From positions 62,001-126,000 of the forward strand of contig JADJZR010000009.1 of NCBI GenBank assembly GCA_016715645.1: DNA of 64,000 bases. The letters are read 5' to 3'. The translations under genes were made by a program, and so were the position numbers. Within the stretch, counting starts at the first letter, position 1, and each line of letters opens with the position of its first letter. This stretch comes from Elusimicrobiota bacterium (lineage in GTDB: Bacteria > Elusimicrobiota > Elusimicrobia > FEN-1173). The notes under the pieces were generated by a model. It was given only the letters and a program-made list of their open reading frames with translations, had not been told where the DNA came from and ran no database searches. Shown here in pieces: positions 37,055 to 45,813 of the stretch.

Positions 37055-38310
37055 TTCGATTGGACAGTTTTGTGGTCAAAGGCGGGAAGCGGTTGGCCGG
37101 CGCCGTTCGGGTGTCTGGATCTAAAAATGCGGCTCTGCCTTGTTTGTTTGCCACGTTGTTAACGGATCACGAGGTGGTGTTGGACAATGTCCCTGACTTG
37201 CAGGACATTCGCACGGCGGTTCGGTTGTTGGAACGGTTGGGAAAACGCGTAACCGTTCGGTTGGGCCGGGTGACCGTTTGCAAAAAGGGGGTTTTAAAGG
37301 AACGGGCGCCGTACGATTTGGTTCGCCGGATGCGGGCCAGCGCGGTGGTGATGGGGCCTCTGCTGGCTCGGTTGGGGAAAGCGGACGTGTCGCTTCCAGG
37401 CGGTTGCGCCATTGGGGCCCGGCCCATCAATTTTCACCTGAAAGCGTTCGAGTCCATGGGCGTGAAAATTTCCGTTCAGGAAGGGTACATCCTGGCCCAG
37501 GGTCGACTAAAAGGGTGTCGGGTGAAACTGCCGTTTGCCAGCGTGGGCGCAACAGAGAATATTTTGATGGCGGCGTCGTTGGCCCAGGGCCGAACCGTTC
37601 TGGACAACGCGGCGCGCGAACCCGAAATCACCGATTTGGCCCGGTTACTGACGGCCATGGGCGCCCGCATTCACGGGGCCGGCACGGCGCGCATCGTGAT
37701 CGAGGGTGTGAAAACCTTGGCGGGGGCCCATCACCGAGTTATTCCGGACCGTATCGAGGCGGGCACCCTCTTGATTGCGGCCGCTATGACCCGCGGAAAG
37801 GTCAAATTGACTGACATTGACCCGAGTCATTTGGGGGCCGTTATTGAGGCCTTGCGGCGGGCGGGCTTAAACGTTTCCCATTCGTCCAACACTCTCGAGG
37901 CGGCCTGGGTGCGGTCCCTGAAGCCGGTGTCAATCAAGACGCGGGTTTACCCAGGGTTTCCAACGGACATGCAAGCCCAATGGATGGCGTTGATGGCGGT
38001 GACGCCGGGGCGGAGCGTGATTCAAGAAGACATATTTGAAAACCGGTTTCTCCACGCCCAGGAACTTGTGCGGATGGGCGCGCGCATCGACGTGCGGGGG
38101 GCCCGGGCGGTGATCGAGGGTGTTCCCCGGTTGTCCGGTTGCCCGCTGATGGTGTCGGACCTGAGGGCGGGGGCGGCCTTGGTGTTGGCGGGGCTGGTGG
38201 CCCGGGGCCAAACTCGGGTACTTCGTGTTTATCATTTGGACCGGGGATATGAGCGCTTGGAAAAGAAACTTCGTTTTCTGGGGGCGAACATGAGGCGCGT
38301 GCCTCAATGA
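37051..38310 (+). CDS. murA: UDP-N-acetylglucosamine 1-carboxyvinyltransferase
   Basis: First committed step of peptidoglycan synthesis, adding enolpyruvate to UDP-GlcNAc. 419 residues. The substrate Lys lies in VSGSKNAALPCL; the catalytic Cys is present in PGGCAIGARPINFHL, so fosfomycin sensitivity at the enzyme level is expected. Starts at ATG in the ATGA overlap with prmC and ends with ATGA into the next gene. Confidence 0.95.
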   Translation: MIRLDSFVVKGGKRLAGAVRVSGSKNAALPCLFATLLTDHEVVLDNVPDLQDIRTAVRLLERLGKRVTVRLGRVTVCKKGVLKERAPYDLVRRMRASAVVMGPLLARLGKADVSLPGGCAIGARPINFHLKAFESMGVKISVQEGYILAQGRLKGCRVKLPFASVGATENILMAASLAQGRTVLDNAAREPEITDLARLLTAMGARIHGAGTARIVIEGVKTLAGAHHRVIPDRIEAGTLLIAAAMTRGKVKLTDIDPSHLGAVIEALRRAGLNVSHSSNTLEAAWVRSLKPVSIKTRVYPGFPTDMQAQWMALMAVTPGRSVIQEDIFENRFLHAQELVRMGARIDVRGARAVIEGVPRLSGCPLMVSDLRAGAALVLAGLVARGQTRVLRVYHLDRGYERLEKKLRFLGANMRRVPQ

Positions 38311-39788
38311 CCTGTCGCGGTCTGTTGGGGGTCTGTTGGGTCTCCCTGGGATCGGTTGGCCTTTGGGCGGAAGAACCCGTTGTTACAGACTCCGTGGCTG
38401 TGTTGGCGGAAGATGCGCCTGTTTTGATTTCCACCTCTCCGGTGGAGGTGGAATCGATGGGGTTGAATCCCACCGTCGGTTCGGATGCGAACGCGCCCGA
38501 CCGCAACGAACCGTCTCCCCCCTGGCTGATCAAATCGGAAAAATATTTTGAGCGGGGCCTGGCGGCGGAATCGTCCGGGGACCTTCGCTCGGCTCGCCGC
38601 CACTACGCGCGCGCGCTAAAAGTTTATCTGGACGGCGCCGACGACGCCGCGGTGGTGGACATGAAAACCACCATCGCCACCGTGTTGAATGTCGCCGAAA
38701 GCCAAGGGTTGTCCGAATCGGATTTGCAGGAAAAAGAAATCGGCGGTCTGGAATCCATGACGGGGGCCCAAATCAAAAGCGTGGACGCTGAGCGGGTTCA
38801 TCCAGTGGGATCGACGCGCACCTACGTGATCCACATCGATGCCCAAGACCCTCTGGTCAAAAAATACGTGGCGCTGTATGCCGGCCCGTTGCGCGAGCGA
38901 ACCCAGGCGGCTTTCGACCGAATGGGAAAATACATGGACATGGTGTCCCGGACCATCCTGGAAGAACGAATGCCTCGGGAACTGATCTATCTGCCCGTGG
39001 TGGAAAGCGAGTATCACCTTTTTGCGGTGTCCAAGGCAGGGGCGGTGGGCCTGTGGCAATTTATGCCGTCGACGGCCAAATACGCTGGCCTGAAAGTGAA
39101 TTATTGGGTGGATGAACGGCGTGATCCGGATAAATCCACGCGCGCGGCCATGAAAACGTTAAAATCCCTCTACGACTGGTTTGACGATTGGCATTTGGCG
39201 TTGGCGGCGTACAATCGGGGGATGTACGGCATTCAGAGAGACTTGGAATTTACCCGATCGACAGATTTCACTCTGTTGTCCAAACGCCAAGGAATTCCCT
39301 TGGAAACGGAACAGTACGTGCCGAAACTAATGGCCCTTGTTTTGATCGGCGACAACGCCGCCGAATACGGGTTTCGGCCCCCCCGGGTTTCTTCCGTGGC
39401 TCCGCCGGACACAGTGGTTCTGAACCGGCCGTTGGATCTGAAAGTGGCGGCCGCCTGCGCGGGGGTGTCTGAGTCGGTGATTCGGGAACTGAACCCTTCC
39501 GTTCGGTTGTGGGTAACGCCTTCCAACGAGGCCAGCTTTGCCTTTAAAGTGCCGGCGGGATCCAAAGATCGGTTCCTGGCGGCCCTGGCTCAGGTGAAGG
39601 ATTGGAACCCCTCGCCCGGCCATGTGAGGTATACGGTTCAAAAAGGCGACATATTGGGCCGCATCGCGGCGCGATTTCGCACCACCCCGGCGGCCATTCA
39701 GCGTGAAAACAAGTTGGCCAGCGCCCATCGATTGCGACCCGGCCAGGTCCTGGTGATTCGGCCCGGCCGGGGGTTTAAAGGGGAATAG
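38307..39788 (+). CDS. MltD-like lytic transglycosylase with LysM
   Basis: 493 residues. Signal peptide (GVCWVSLGSVGLWAEE), a helical region, then an SLT domain with catalytic Glu in PVVESEYHLFA, GLWQFMPSTAKYAG and AAYNRG. The C-terminal LysM is seen at YTVQKGDILGRIAARF. It cuts the glycan strand in the periplasm. ATGA overlap with murA couples a wall-cutting enzyme to a wall-building one. Confidence 0.9.
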   Translation: MTCRGLLGVCWVSLGSVGLWAEEPVVTDSVAVLAEDAPVLISTSPVEVESMGLNPTVGSDANAPDRNEPSPPWLIKSEKYFERGLAAESSGDLRSARRHYARALKVYLDGADDAAVVDMKTTIATVLNVAESQGLSESDLQEKEIGGLESMTGAQIKSVDAERVHPVGSTRTYVIHIDAQDPLVKKYVALYAGPLRERTQAAFDRMGKYMDMVSRTILEERMPRELIYLPVVESEYHLFAVSKAGAVGLWQFMPSTAKYAGLKVNYWVDERRDPDKSTRAAMKTLKSLYDWFDDWHLALAAYNRGMYGIQRDLEFTRSTDFTLLSKRQGIPLETEQYVPKLMALVLIGDNAAEYGFRPPRVSSVAPPDTVVLNRPLDLKVAAACAGVSESVIRELNPSVRLWVTPSNEASFAFKVPAGSKDRFLAALAQVKDWNPSPGHVRYTVQKGDILGRIAARFRTTPAAIQRENKLASAHRLRPGQVLVIRPGRGFKGE

Positions 39789-39879
39789 TAGGCCAACGTT
39801 GTCGTTGGTAAGATGTCAATATGTTGGTCAGGGTCGACGGACGTAATACATCTGATCTATGCCTTCGCAAAAAAAACCC

Positions 39880-39907
39880 TTGAATTATTATTGTTTCCGT
39901 TTATACT
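39880..39907 (+). promoter_or_regulatory. Promoter of the diguanylate cyclase pair
   Basis: TTGAAT (39880-39885) and TATACT (39902-39907), 16 bases apart, in an AT-rich patch. The leader of about 90 bases contains a small hairpin (CCCCTTCCT with AGGAGGGGG at about 39960-39979) ahead of the ribosome binding site. The rest of the 216-base gap shows nothing else. Confidence 0.5.
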
Positions 39908-40004
39908 ATAGGGGACGACACCATGGCGAACACGTTCCTTGAGCGCCTTCCTTTACGGCCCCTTCCTTTAGGAGGGGGGGCTCTTCTGTTCCCTGGAGAC
40001 ATCT

Positions 40005-41405
40005 GTGGCCATGACCGACCCCCCCCCGTTGGTTCTTTTTTCACCTCGGATGAAATCCGCCCGGGCTCATTTGATTTCGGTAATGCTCGGTCCCTTGGGA
40101 TTGCCGGTTTTTAGTGTCCTCACCCTCTGGGCGATGATCCGTGCGCCGGTCTCGGCCACCGATATTTTTCCAGTGTTCATCGCCCTGGAACTGCTGATCT
40201 ATGTGGGGGCGGGCCTGAGCTGGGCGTTTGGGTTGGCTCTGCTGTCGACGGCGGTGGCGTTGGCGGGGTTTTTCTTTTCACCCGCTCCTTGGGCGAGGGC
40301 TTTGTTTTCTCTCTACGGGGTGTTGGTGTGGGCGCTGTTTGCCATCCTGAACGCGTTTGACCATCGGCGGGACATTACCTGGAACCGGTTTCAAGAAGAA
40401 TGGGACGGTTTGGAACTGGACCTGTCACGGATTCAGGCTGACGTTGAAAACGCCCGCACCGTCGTCGAAGACAGTCAAACCCGCATCAACGCGTTTGACC
40501 GCCTTCAACTTTTTACCGACGATCTGGTGGGGCCCTATCACCGTGACGAACTGCTTCAACGGGCGTTGTCCGGATTGGGGACTATGTTTCCGAAGTCTCG
40601 GGTGAGCCTGCATTTGTTTCCCAAGCCCGACGTCCCGGACCCCAACGACGAGTTGGGTCTTAAAATGTTGCAGTGGGGCCAACCGCGCCTGTTGCCGGAC
40701 CGGGGGTCCACCACGCCCACATGGGAACCCGGGCTCATGATCGGTTTGCCCGTCAAAGGACGGGAAAGTTTTTTGGGTTGGATCTCCTTGGAGGCCAAAC
40801 AGGCGTCGCTTCCGTTTCAAATCCACGACCTGCGCTTAGCGTCCATTGCCTCCGATCTCGTGTCGTTGGCGTTAGGCAACACGGAACGCTACAGCCAAAC
40901 CGAGGCGTTGGCCATTTCCGACGAGCTGACCGGCGTCTACACCCGGGGCTATTTTAACGAGCGGTTGTTGGAAGAGTTTCGCAAGGCCCGGCACAATGGA
41001 CGGCCGTTTTCGCTGGTGTTGTTGGACATCGATCATTTCAAAAAAATCAACGACGCCCACGGGCATCACATCGGCGACGAAGTCTTGCGTTGGTTGGCTC
41101 GTCTGGTGATGGCTCAGGCGCGCGAAACGGATTTTGTGGCGCGCTACGGCGGGGAAGAGTTTGTGGTGATCATGCCCTCCACCCGGGGCGACGACGCGTT
41201 TCGGTTCACCCAGCGCCTGGTGAAAACTGTGGGGAGCACCCCCTTTCGGTGGGGCCAAAAAAGTGTCAAGGTCACGGTTTCCGCCGGGGTGGCCACGCTC
41301 AGCCACGAAGTGCCCAATGAAGAAGAAATGATTCGCCGGTCGGACGAGGCTCTCTACGCCGCCAAAAAAGGCGGGCGCAATCGCGTGAGAGTCTATGACC
41401 GTTGA
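40005..41405 (+). CDS. Membrane diguanylate cyclase with GAF-like domain
   Basis: 466 residues. About four N-terminal membrane helices (to about residue 115), a short coiled coil, a GAF-like region about 165-285, and a C-terminal GGDEF domain. The active-site motif is GGEEF in ARYGGEEFVVIM, and an RxxD inhibitory site (RETD) lies five residues before it, so product inhibition by c-di-GMP is expected. GTG 40005 has GGAG at good spacing; ATG 40011 is an alternative start. Overlaps the next gene by 11 bases. Confidence 0.88.
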   Translation: MAMTDPPPLVLFSPRMKSARAHLISVMLGPLGLPVFSVLTLWAMIRAPVSATDIFPVFIALELLIYVGAGLSWAFGLALLSTAVALAGFFFSPAPWARALFSLYGVLVWALFAILNAFDHRRDITWNRFQEEWDGLELDLSRIQADVENARTVVEDSQTRINAFDRLQLFTDDLVGPYHRDELLQRALSGLGTMFPKSRVSLHLFPKPDVPDPNDELGLKMLQWGQPRLLPDRGSTTPTWEPGLMIGLPVKGRESFLGWISLEAKQASLPFQIHDLRLASIASDLVSLALGNTERYSQTEALAISDELTGVYTRGYFNERLLEEFRKARHNGRPFSLVLLDIDHFKKINDAHGHHIGDEVLRWLARLVMAQARETDFVARYGGEEFVVIMPSTRGDDAFRFTQRLVKTVGSTPFRWGQKSVKVTVSAGVATLSHEVPNEEEMIRRSDEALYAAKKGGRNRVRVYDR

Positions 41406-42735
41406 GGGCGCCCTGGCGCACGCCGTCTTAACGTGGGGGGTGGTCCCCGTGTTGTGGGGGTGCCTTTACCTCAAACCGGGCCGTTGTTTGTGGCTGTTGT
41501 TTGTGTTTGCGGGGGCGGCGTCGGTTCATTCATTTTCTTACCCGTCGGGCCCGTGGCTGGATTTGCTGTTGCACTGGGGAACCTATGGGTTGGCGGTGTT
41601 GGTGCCGTTTTTCTTTGTGAGGGCCCAAAAAACGTTGGCGCGCGAGTTCGCCAAAAAACAAGCCGCGCTGCACGATCAACGAACGAAAATTCAACTGGCG
41701 CACGACGCGGTTCACCGGGAGAAAAGCGATCGCCAAGAACAGTTGGAACGGTTGCAAAATCGTTTCGCCCTGGTTCAGGTGATGGCCACCAAATTGGAAG
41801 CGGGTGAAATCCTCCAAACCCTCGGCCATCTGTGGCGCAAACGCCCCGGCGTAAAAGGATGCCTGATCCTGCGCCGCCAACTCAACGGCAGTTGGGGAAC
41901 CTCTTTTACCGATGGCCACTTTAATGTTCAAGACTGGTTGCGGGTGTTGGCGTCGCACCCGTCGATGGCCCGGTCGCGCAATATAAGGCGATACGCCACG
42001 CCCACCAAACAGCTCACCTTGCCCGGCCAGCCCTTTGCCTTGACGTGTTTGCTGGTTCCGTTCACGTGGGACAAAGACATTTTGGCGTTGGGAATTTTGG
42101 AAGTTGATCCCGCTCACACCGACGAAAGCACCGACGGATTCAACATCGAAAGAAAAATTGTGTCCATCGGATTGCGCCGCGCGGACCTCTATGATTTGAT
42201 GACCGAGCGCAGTCGGTTCGACGCGTTGACCGGAGCCTTTTTGCGGCGCAGTTTAATGGAACGGCTGGAAGACGCCCTGCGCAAATCCCACCGGTATAAC
42301 ACGCCCCTGTTTTTTGCCTTATTCGACATCGACCATTTTAAAGAGTTGAACGATCGCTGGGGCCATTTGGCGGGCGATCGCGCTCTGGTGGCGTTGGCCA
42401 ACGCCGTGCGCACGATGGCCCATCCCGGCATTTCGTTGGGTCGATTGGGGGGGGACGAATTTGCGCTTGTTTTTGAGTTGGATTCGGTCAAAGAAGTGAC
42501 GACCTGGTTCGACAAACTGCGGATTTATGTGGCGGACAATCCTCTGCGCGAGCGAGAGACCCTGGTGCGCATGACGTTAAGTGTGGGGATCAGCTCCTAT
42601 TTGCCCAGCCGACCGCCTGTCTCGGAACTGATGGCCCAGGCCGATCACGCCCTCTATCAAGCCAAACGGGCCGGTCGCGATCGGGTGGTGGTGTGGCAGG
42701 GGCCGGGCACCGCGGCCGTGACGGGAAAAAAGTAA
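41395..42735 (+). CDS. Second membrane diguanylate cyclase
   Basis: 446 residues with the same layout: about three membrane helices, a long coiled coil (about 75-130), a divergent GAF-like sensor region and a GGDEF domain with GGDEF in GRLGGDEFALVF. Unlike its neighbour it lacks the RxxD inhibitory site (HPGIS stands there). Paralogues in one operon with different feedback suggest a two-stage or paired sensor. The following ABC gene starts one base later. Confidence 0.88.
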   Translation: MTVEGALAHAVLTWGVVPVLWGCLYLKPGRCLWLLFVFAGAASVHSFSYPSGPWLDLLLHWGTYGLAVLVPFFFVRAQKTLAREFAKKQAALHDQRTKIQLAHDAVHREKSDRQEQLERLQNRFALVQVMATKLEAGEILQTLGHLWRKRPGVKGCLILRRQLNGSWGTSFTDGHFNVQDWLRVLASHPSMARSRNIRRYATPTKQLTLPGQPFALTCLLVPFTWDKDILALGILEVDPAHTDESTDGFNIERKIVSIGLRRADLYDLMTERSRFDALTGAFLRRSLMERLEDALRKSHRYNTPLFFALFDIDHFKELNDRWGHLAGDRALVALANAVRTMAHPGISLGRLGGDEFALVFELDSVKEVTTWFDKLRIYVADNPLRERETLVRMTLSVGISSYLPSRPPVSELMAQADHALYQAKRAGRDRVVVWQGPGTAAVTGKK

Positions 42736-42736
42736 T

Positions 42737-43849
42737 ATGGCCCGACTGTCCCTTCAAAACGTCTCCAAGTGGTACGGCCTGGTGCCGGCGTTGCAAAACG
42801 TTTCGTTCGATGTGGGGGACCGGGAACTCTTTGTTCTGGTGGGGCCTTCCGGATGCGGCAAAACAACGCTGCTTCGGCTCATCGCGGGACTGGAAGATGT
42901 TTCCGACGGAAAAATCCTCATCGATCAGCGGTTGGTCAACCACGACAAACCCAAAACCCGGAACATCGCCATGGTGTTTCAGAACTTCGCATTGTACCCG
43001 CACATGACGGTGATGGAGAACATGTCGTTTGGGTTGCGCATGAGGGGATACTCGCCGGAAGAAATTGACCAGCGGGTTCGCCACGCCGCCGACATGCTGG
43101 ACCTCACGGGTTTGTTGCATCGTAAACCCAGCGAAATTTCCGGCGGCCAACGCCAACGGGTGGCGGTCGGTCGGGCCATCGTGCGTAAACCCAAAGTTTT
43201 TTTATTCGACGAGCCGTTCTCAAATTTGGACGCGAAAATGAGGGCCGAAACCCGCGCCGAACTGTTGCGCCTGCATGAACGCCTTCAAACCACGATGGTC
43301 TACGTGACCCACGATCAGGTGGAAGCCATGACGTTGGGCGATCGGATTGCCGTGCTCAAAGACGGCGCGATTCAACAAATCGGAAAACCCATTGATCTTT
43401 ATCGGCGGCCGAAAAACCGGTTCGTGGCGGAGTTTATCGGCACGCCCCCCATGAACATTTTCAATGTGACCGTGTTGGACCGGGGGGACAGTGTGTGGCT
43501 CGACCAGGGGCATTTTCAACTGAAATTGCCGGCGCGGTATCATCGGGCGGGGTTCCTGAGCGACGGATTGGAAATTTTGTTCGGAATTCGGCCGGAGGAC
43601 ATTCACGACCGCCTGTTTGAAACCGCCGCCGTATCCGAGGGGAACACGGTGATCGCCATGGTCCAGTTGGTTGAACCGGTGGGAGCCGAAACCCACGTGC
43701 ACTTGGAAGCGGGCGGAACCCGCTTTATCGCCCGGGTTCGGCCCGACAATCCGCTGGAAATGAACCAGCCGATGGAAATGGTATTCGACTTGGAGAAAAT
43801 AAATCTATTTTCCAAGGACGGAAAAGAACGATATTCTTTTGAAGGGTAA
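42737..43849 (+). CDS. ABC transporter ATP-binding protein, sugar type (UgpC/MalK-like)
   Basis: 370 residues. Walker A GPSGCGKTTLLRL, Q-loop MVFQNFALYPHM, signature SGGQRQR, Walker B KVFLFDEPFSNLD, H-loop YVTHDQVEAM, followed by C-terminal TOBE/OB regions about 240-370 as in MalK and UgpC. It would energise import of sugars or glycerol phosphates, but no permease or binding protein is adjacent, so it may be shared by distant transporters. Confidence 0.9.
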   Translation: MARLSLQNVSKWYGLVPALQNVSFDVGDRELFVLVGPSGCGKTTLLRLIAGLEDVSDGKILIDQRLVNHDKPKTRNIAMVFQNFALYPHMTVMENMSFGLRMRGYSPEEIDQRVRHAADMLDLTGLLHRKPSEISGGQRQRVAVGRAIVRKPKVFLFDEPFSNLDAKMRAETRAELLRLHERLQTTMVYVTHDQVEAMTLGDRIAVLKDGAIQQIGKPIDLYRRPKNRFVAEFIGTPPMNIFNVTVLDRGDSVWLDQGHFQLKLPARYHRAGFLSDGLEILFGIRPEDIHDRLFETAAVSEGNTVIAMVQLVEPVGAETHVHLEAGGTRFIARVRPDNPLEMNQPMEMVFDLEKINLFSKDGKERYSFEG

Positions 43850-43993
43850 TCTGTTCCAGAAGGAAGGGTTCAAGTTCCCCCTCAAGGATTAGAGGGGATA
43901 ACACATCAAATCTGCCGGAGGGGGGACTTGCCTTCCGGATTCGCGGCTTTCCTACCCCCGCCGCGAACCTTCCAGGCCGGCCCGATCACTGAC

Positions 43994-44016
43994 GGGCCCG
44001 CTCGGCGGGCCCTTTT
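43994..44016 (+). terminator. Rho-independent terminator in repeat unit 1
   Basis: GGGCCCGC (43994-44001) and GCGGGCCC (44005-44012) flank TCG and are followed by TTTT. It would end the transcript of the ABC ATPase operon. Confidence 0.7.
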
Positions 44017-44168
44017 CCTCCCATAAGGTCGGCGTGATCGGGCGTTCAAGTCCCCCTCCGGAATTGGAAGGGTTAAAACATCAAATCTGCCGGAGGGGGG
44101 ACTTGCCTTCCAGGATCGCGGCTTTCCTACCCCCGCCGCGACCCTTCCAGGCCAGCCCGATCACTGAC

Positions 44169-44191
44169 GGGCCCGCTCGGCGGGCCCTTTT
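44169..44191 (+). terminator. Rho-independent terminator in repeat unit 2
   Basis: Identical hairpin to the one at 43994-44016, duplicated with the repeat unit. Confidence 0.65.
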
Positions 44192-44262
44192 CCTCCCATA
44201 AGGTCGGCGTGATCGGGCGTTCAAGTCCCCCTCCGGAATTGGAAGGGTTAAAACATCAAATC

Positions 44263-44348
44263 TGCCGGAGGGGGGACTTGAACCCCCACGCCGCCTAAGC
44301 GGCTTGAGATTTTGAGTCTCACGCGTCTGCCAATTTCGCCACCCCGGC
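44263..44348 (-). tRNA. tRNA-Leu (anticodon CAA)
   Basis: On the minus strand the sequence begins GCCGGGGTGGCGAAATTGGC and ends TCCGGCA. The acceptor stem GCCGGGG pairs with CTCCGGC (one G-U). The anticodon stem TGAGA/TCTCA encloses CTCAAAA, giving CAA, which reads UUG. A long variable arm (GCCGCTTAGGCGGC) is typical of tRNA-Leu, and the T arm is GGGGGTTCAAGTCCCCC. CCA is not encoded. Confidence 0.93.
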
Positions 44349-44413
44349 TTGAGATGTGATTATCGCTTTTTCTTCATTCCTTCGTCAATAACTGTTAATA
44401 TTTCAATCACCCC

Positions 44414-44830
44414 ATGCGAAAACATTATTCCTTTATTCAGTTGACGTCTCTGATGGCTCGTCTGCGGGGGCCCGCGGGTTGCCCCTGGGACCGCAAGCAA
44501 ACGCATAAAAGCCTTTTGAAATATCTCAGAGAGGAATCCCTTGAAGTGGCGGACGCGGTGCGCAAAGGGCGCCCCGACCACCTCTGCGAAGAGTTGGGGG
44601 ATTTGCTCCTCCAAATTATGTTCCATTCCCAAATTGCGTCGGAAAAAGGCCGGTTTAGCATTCACGATGTGGTGGATGGATTGGCCAAAAAACTGGTGCG
44701 GCGCCATCCCCACGTGTTTGGGTCCATGAAACTCGGCACCGCCCGCCAGGTCGCCGCCCGTTGGGACGACATCAAAAAAATGGAACGCGCCCTTAAAAAA
44801 CAAGACCGTGCGCGTCCCCGTCGACCATGA
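44414..44830 (+). CDS. mazG: MazG nucleotide pyrophosphohydrolase
   Basis: 138 residues, one MazG domain (longer homologues have two). CPWDRKQTHKSLLKYLREES and the acidic metal site (EEsLEvaD, then EELGDLLLQIMFH) are intact. It hydrolyses NTPs, probably non-canonical ones. ATGA overlap with the HAD gene. Confidence 0.9.
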   Translation: MRKHYSFIQLTSLMARLRGPAGCPWDRKQTHKSLLKYLREESLEVADAVRKGRPDHLCEELGDLLLQIMFHSQIASEKGRFSIHDVVDGLAKKLVRRHPHVFGSMKLGTARQVAARWDDIKKMERALKKQDRARPRRP

Positions 44831-45597
44831 CCAGCCGCTCCCGGCGCGTCCCGCCTGTCAAAAAGACCGTGTTCCGGGCTGTTTTTTTCGATGCGGGCAA
44901 CACGCTCGTCCGAGCCCACCCGTCCGTGGGCCACATTTATGCTCACACCGCTCGGCGCCATGGGGTGCGGGTTCCTGTCGAGGACGTGGATCGGCGGTTC
45001 AAAGAAGCTTGGAAAAATCGCCACGGGGTGGTCTATCTTAAATCGGACCGGACGGAAAAAGAGTGGTGGCGCAAAATGGTCCGCCGCGTGATGGGGCCCC
45101 ATTTTTCTCCGGCGCGGTTTCGCACTTATTTTGAAGACCTTTACGGTTTGTTCGCCCACCCGCGCCACTGGCGTTTGTTCGATGACGCGTTGCCCACGTT
45201 GAGGACCTTGCGGGCTCGGGGGATGAAGGTGGGCATCGTTTCCAACTGGGATTCGCGTTTGGTCACATTGGCCCAACGGATCGGACTCGATAAAGAAGTG
45301 GAATTCCTGTTGGTCTCGGCGGTGGAAGGGTTGGTGAAACCCGACCGGCGTTTATTTGAACGGGCCCTTGACCGAGCCCAGGTCAAACCCCACGAAGCCG
45401 TGCACGTGGGCGACAGCTTGCACGAAGACTATCACGGCGCCCGTGGCGCGGGACTGACCGCTCTTCTGTTGGACCGCCATCACCCCGGTCCCCCCGGCAT
45501 AAAAACCATCCGTTCCTTAACGGAAATAATCTCTTTTACAAATGGGGACATGATTCACCCGGCGGTTTCGCGCACCTGTTCCATGAAAGAGTGCTAA
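44827..45597 (+). CDS. HAD-family hydrolase
   Basis: 256 residues. Motif I is FFDAGNTLV (first Asp the nucleophile; the second Asp is replaced by Gly-Asn as in the REG-2/HDHD3 group), a helical cap, motif II VSNWD, motif III Lys in GLVKPDRRLF, and motif IV GDSLHEDYHGA. A phosphatase of unknown substrate, coupled to mazG. Confidence 0.85.
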   Translation: MTSRSRRVPPVKKTVFRAVFFDAGNTLVRAHPSVGHIYAHTARRHGVRVPVEDVDRRFKEAWKNRHGVVYLKSDRTEKEWWRKMVRRVMGPHFSPARFRTYFEDLYGLFAHPRHWRLFDDALPTLRTLRARGMKVGIVSNWDSRLVTLAQRIGLDKEVEFLLVSAVEGLVKPDRRLFERALDRAQVKPHEAVHVGDSLHEDYHGARGAGLTALLLDRHHPGPPGIKTIRSLTEIISFTNGDMIHPAVSRTCSMKEC

Positions 45598-45638
45598 AAT
45601 ATTGCCCTGTCGAAACCCAAAAGCTCACGTAACTTTTT

Positions 45639-45728
45639 CCCTCACCCTACCCTCTCCCAAGAGGAGAGGGAAAGCCCTTGGTTTCCTTCCCCTCTTGGGG
45701 GAAGGTGGCCCGGAGGGCCGGATGAGGG
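45639..45728 (-). repeat. Interspersed palindromic repeat, short inverted copy C
   Basis: Inverse of the outer parts of the repeats at 20046 and 22660: CCCTCACCCTACCCTCTCCC, then CCCTCTTGGGGGAAGG and GGCCGGATGAGGGG. The central 60-70 bases of the long copies are missing. It lies just upstream of scaffold copy 3. Confidence 0.65.
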
Positions 45729-45813
45729 GTTCACCAAAGTGGTGAAAAATGCTCCGTCGGGCTCGGGACGTTATCGAAGCTTTTGGGTCGAAAAAGAGTT
45801 TTTGTGAGGACCT

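Larger units (their letters stand above)
43868..44281. repeat. Tandem repeat built from tRNA-Leu 3' end sequence
   Basis: Two full units of about 176 bases (from 43868 and 44044) and a partial third (from 44219) that runs into the tRNA gene. Each unit begins GTTCAAGTCCCCCTC and shortly after contains its inverse, CCGGAGGGGGGACTTG; both copy the T-arm and acceptor end of the neighbouring tRNA-Leu. Units 1 and 2 then depart from tRNA sequence (CTTGCCTTCC) and carry a hairpin terminator. No protein is encoded. Possibly duplicated attachment sites or amplified tRNA-terminator debris. Confidence 0.75.

Noticed and set aside
43868..44281. CRISPR array
   Set aside because: The repeat units are about 176 bases, directly tandem and tRNA-derived; no short repeat/spacer pattern and no cas genes.
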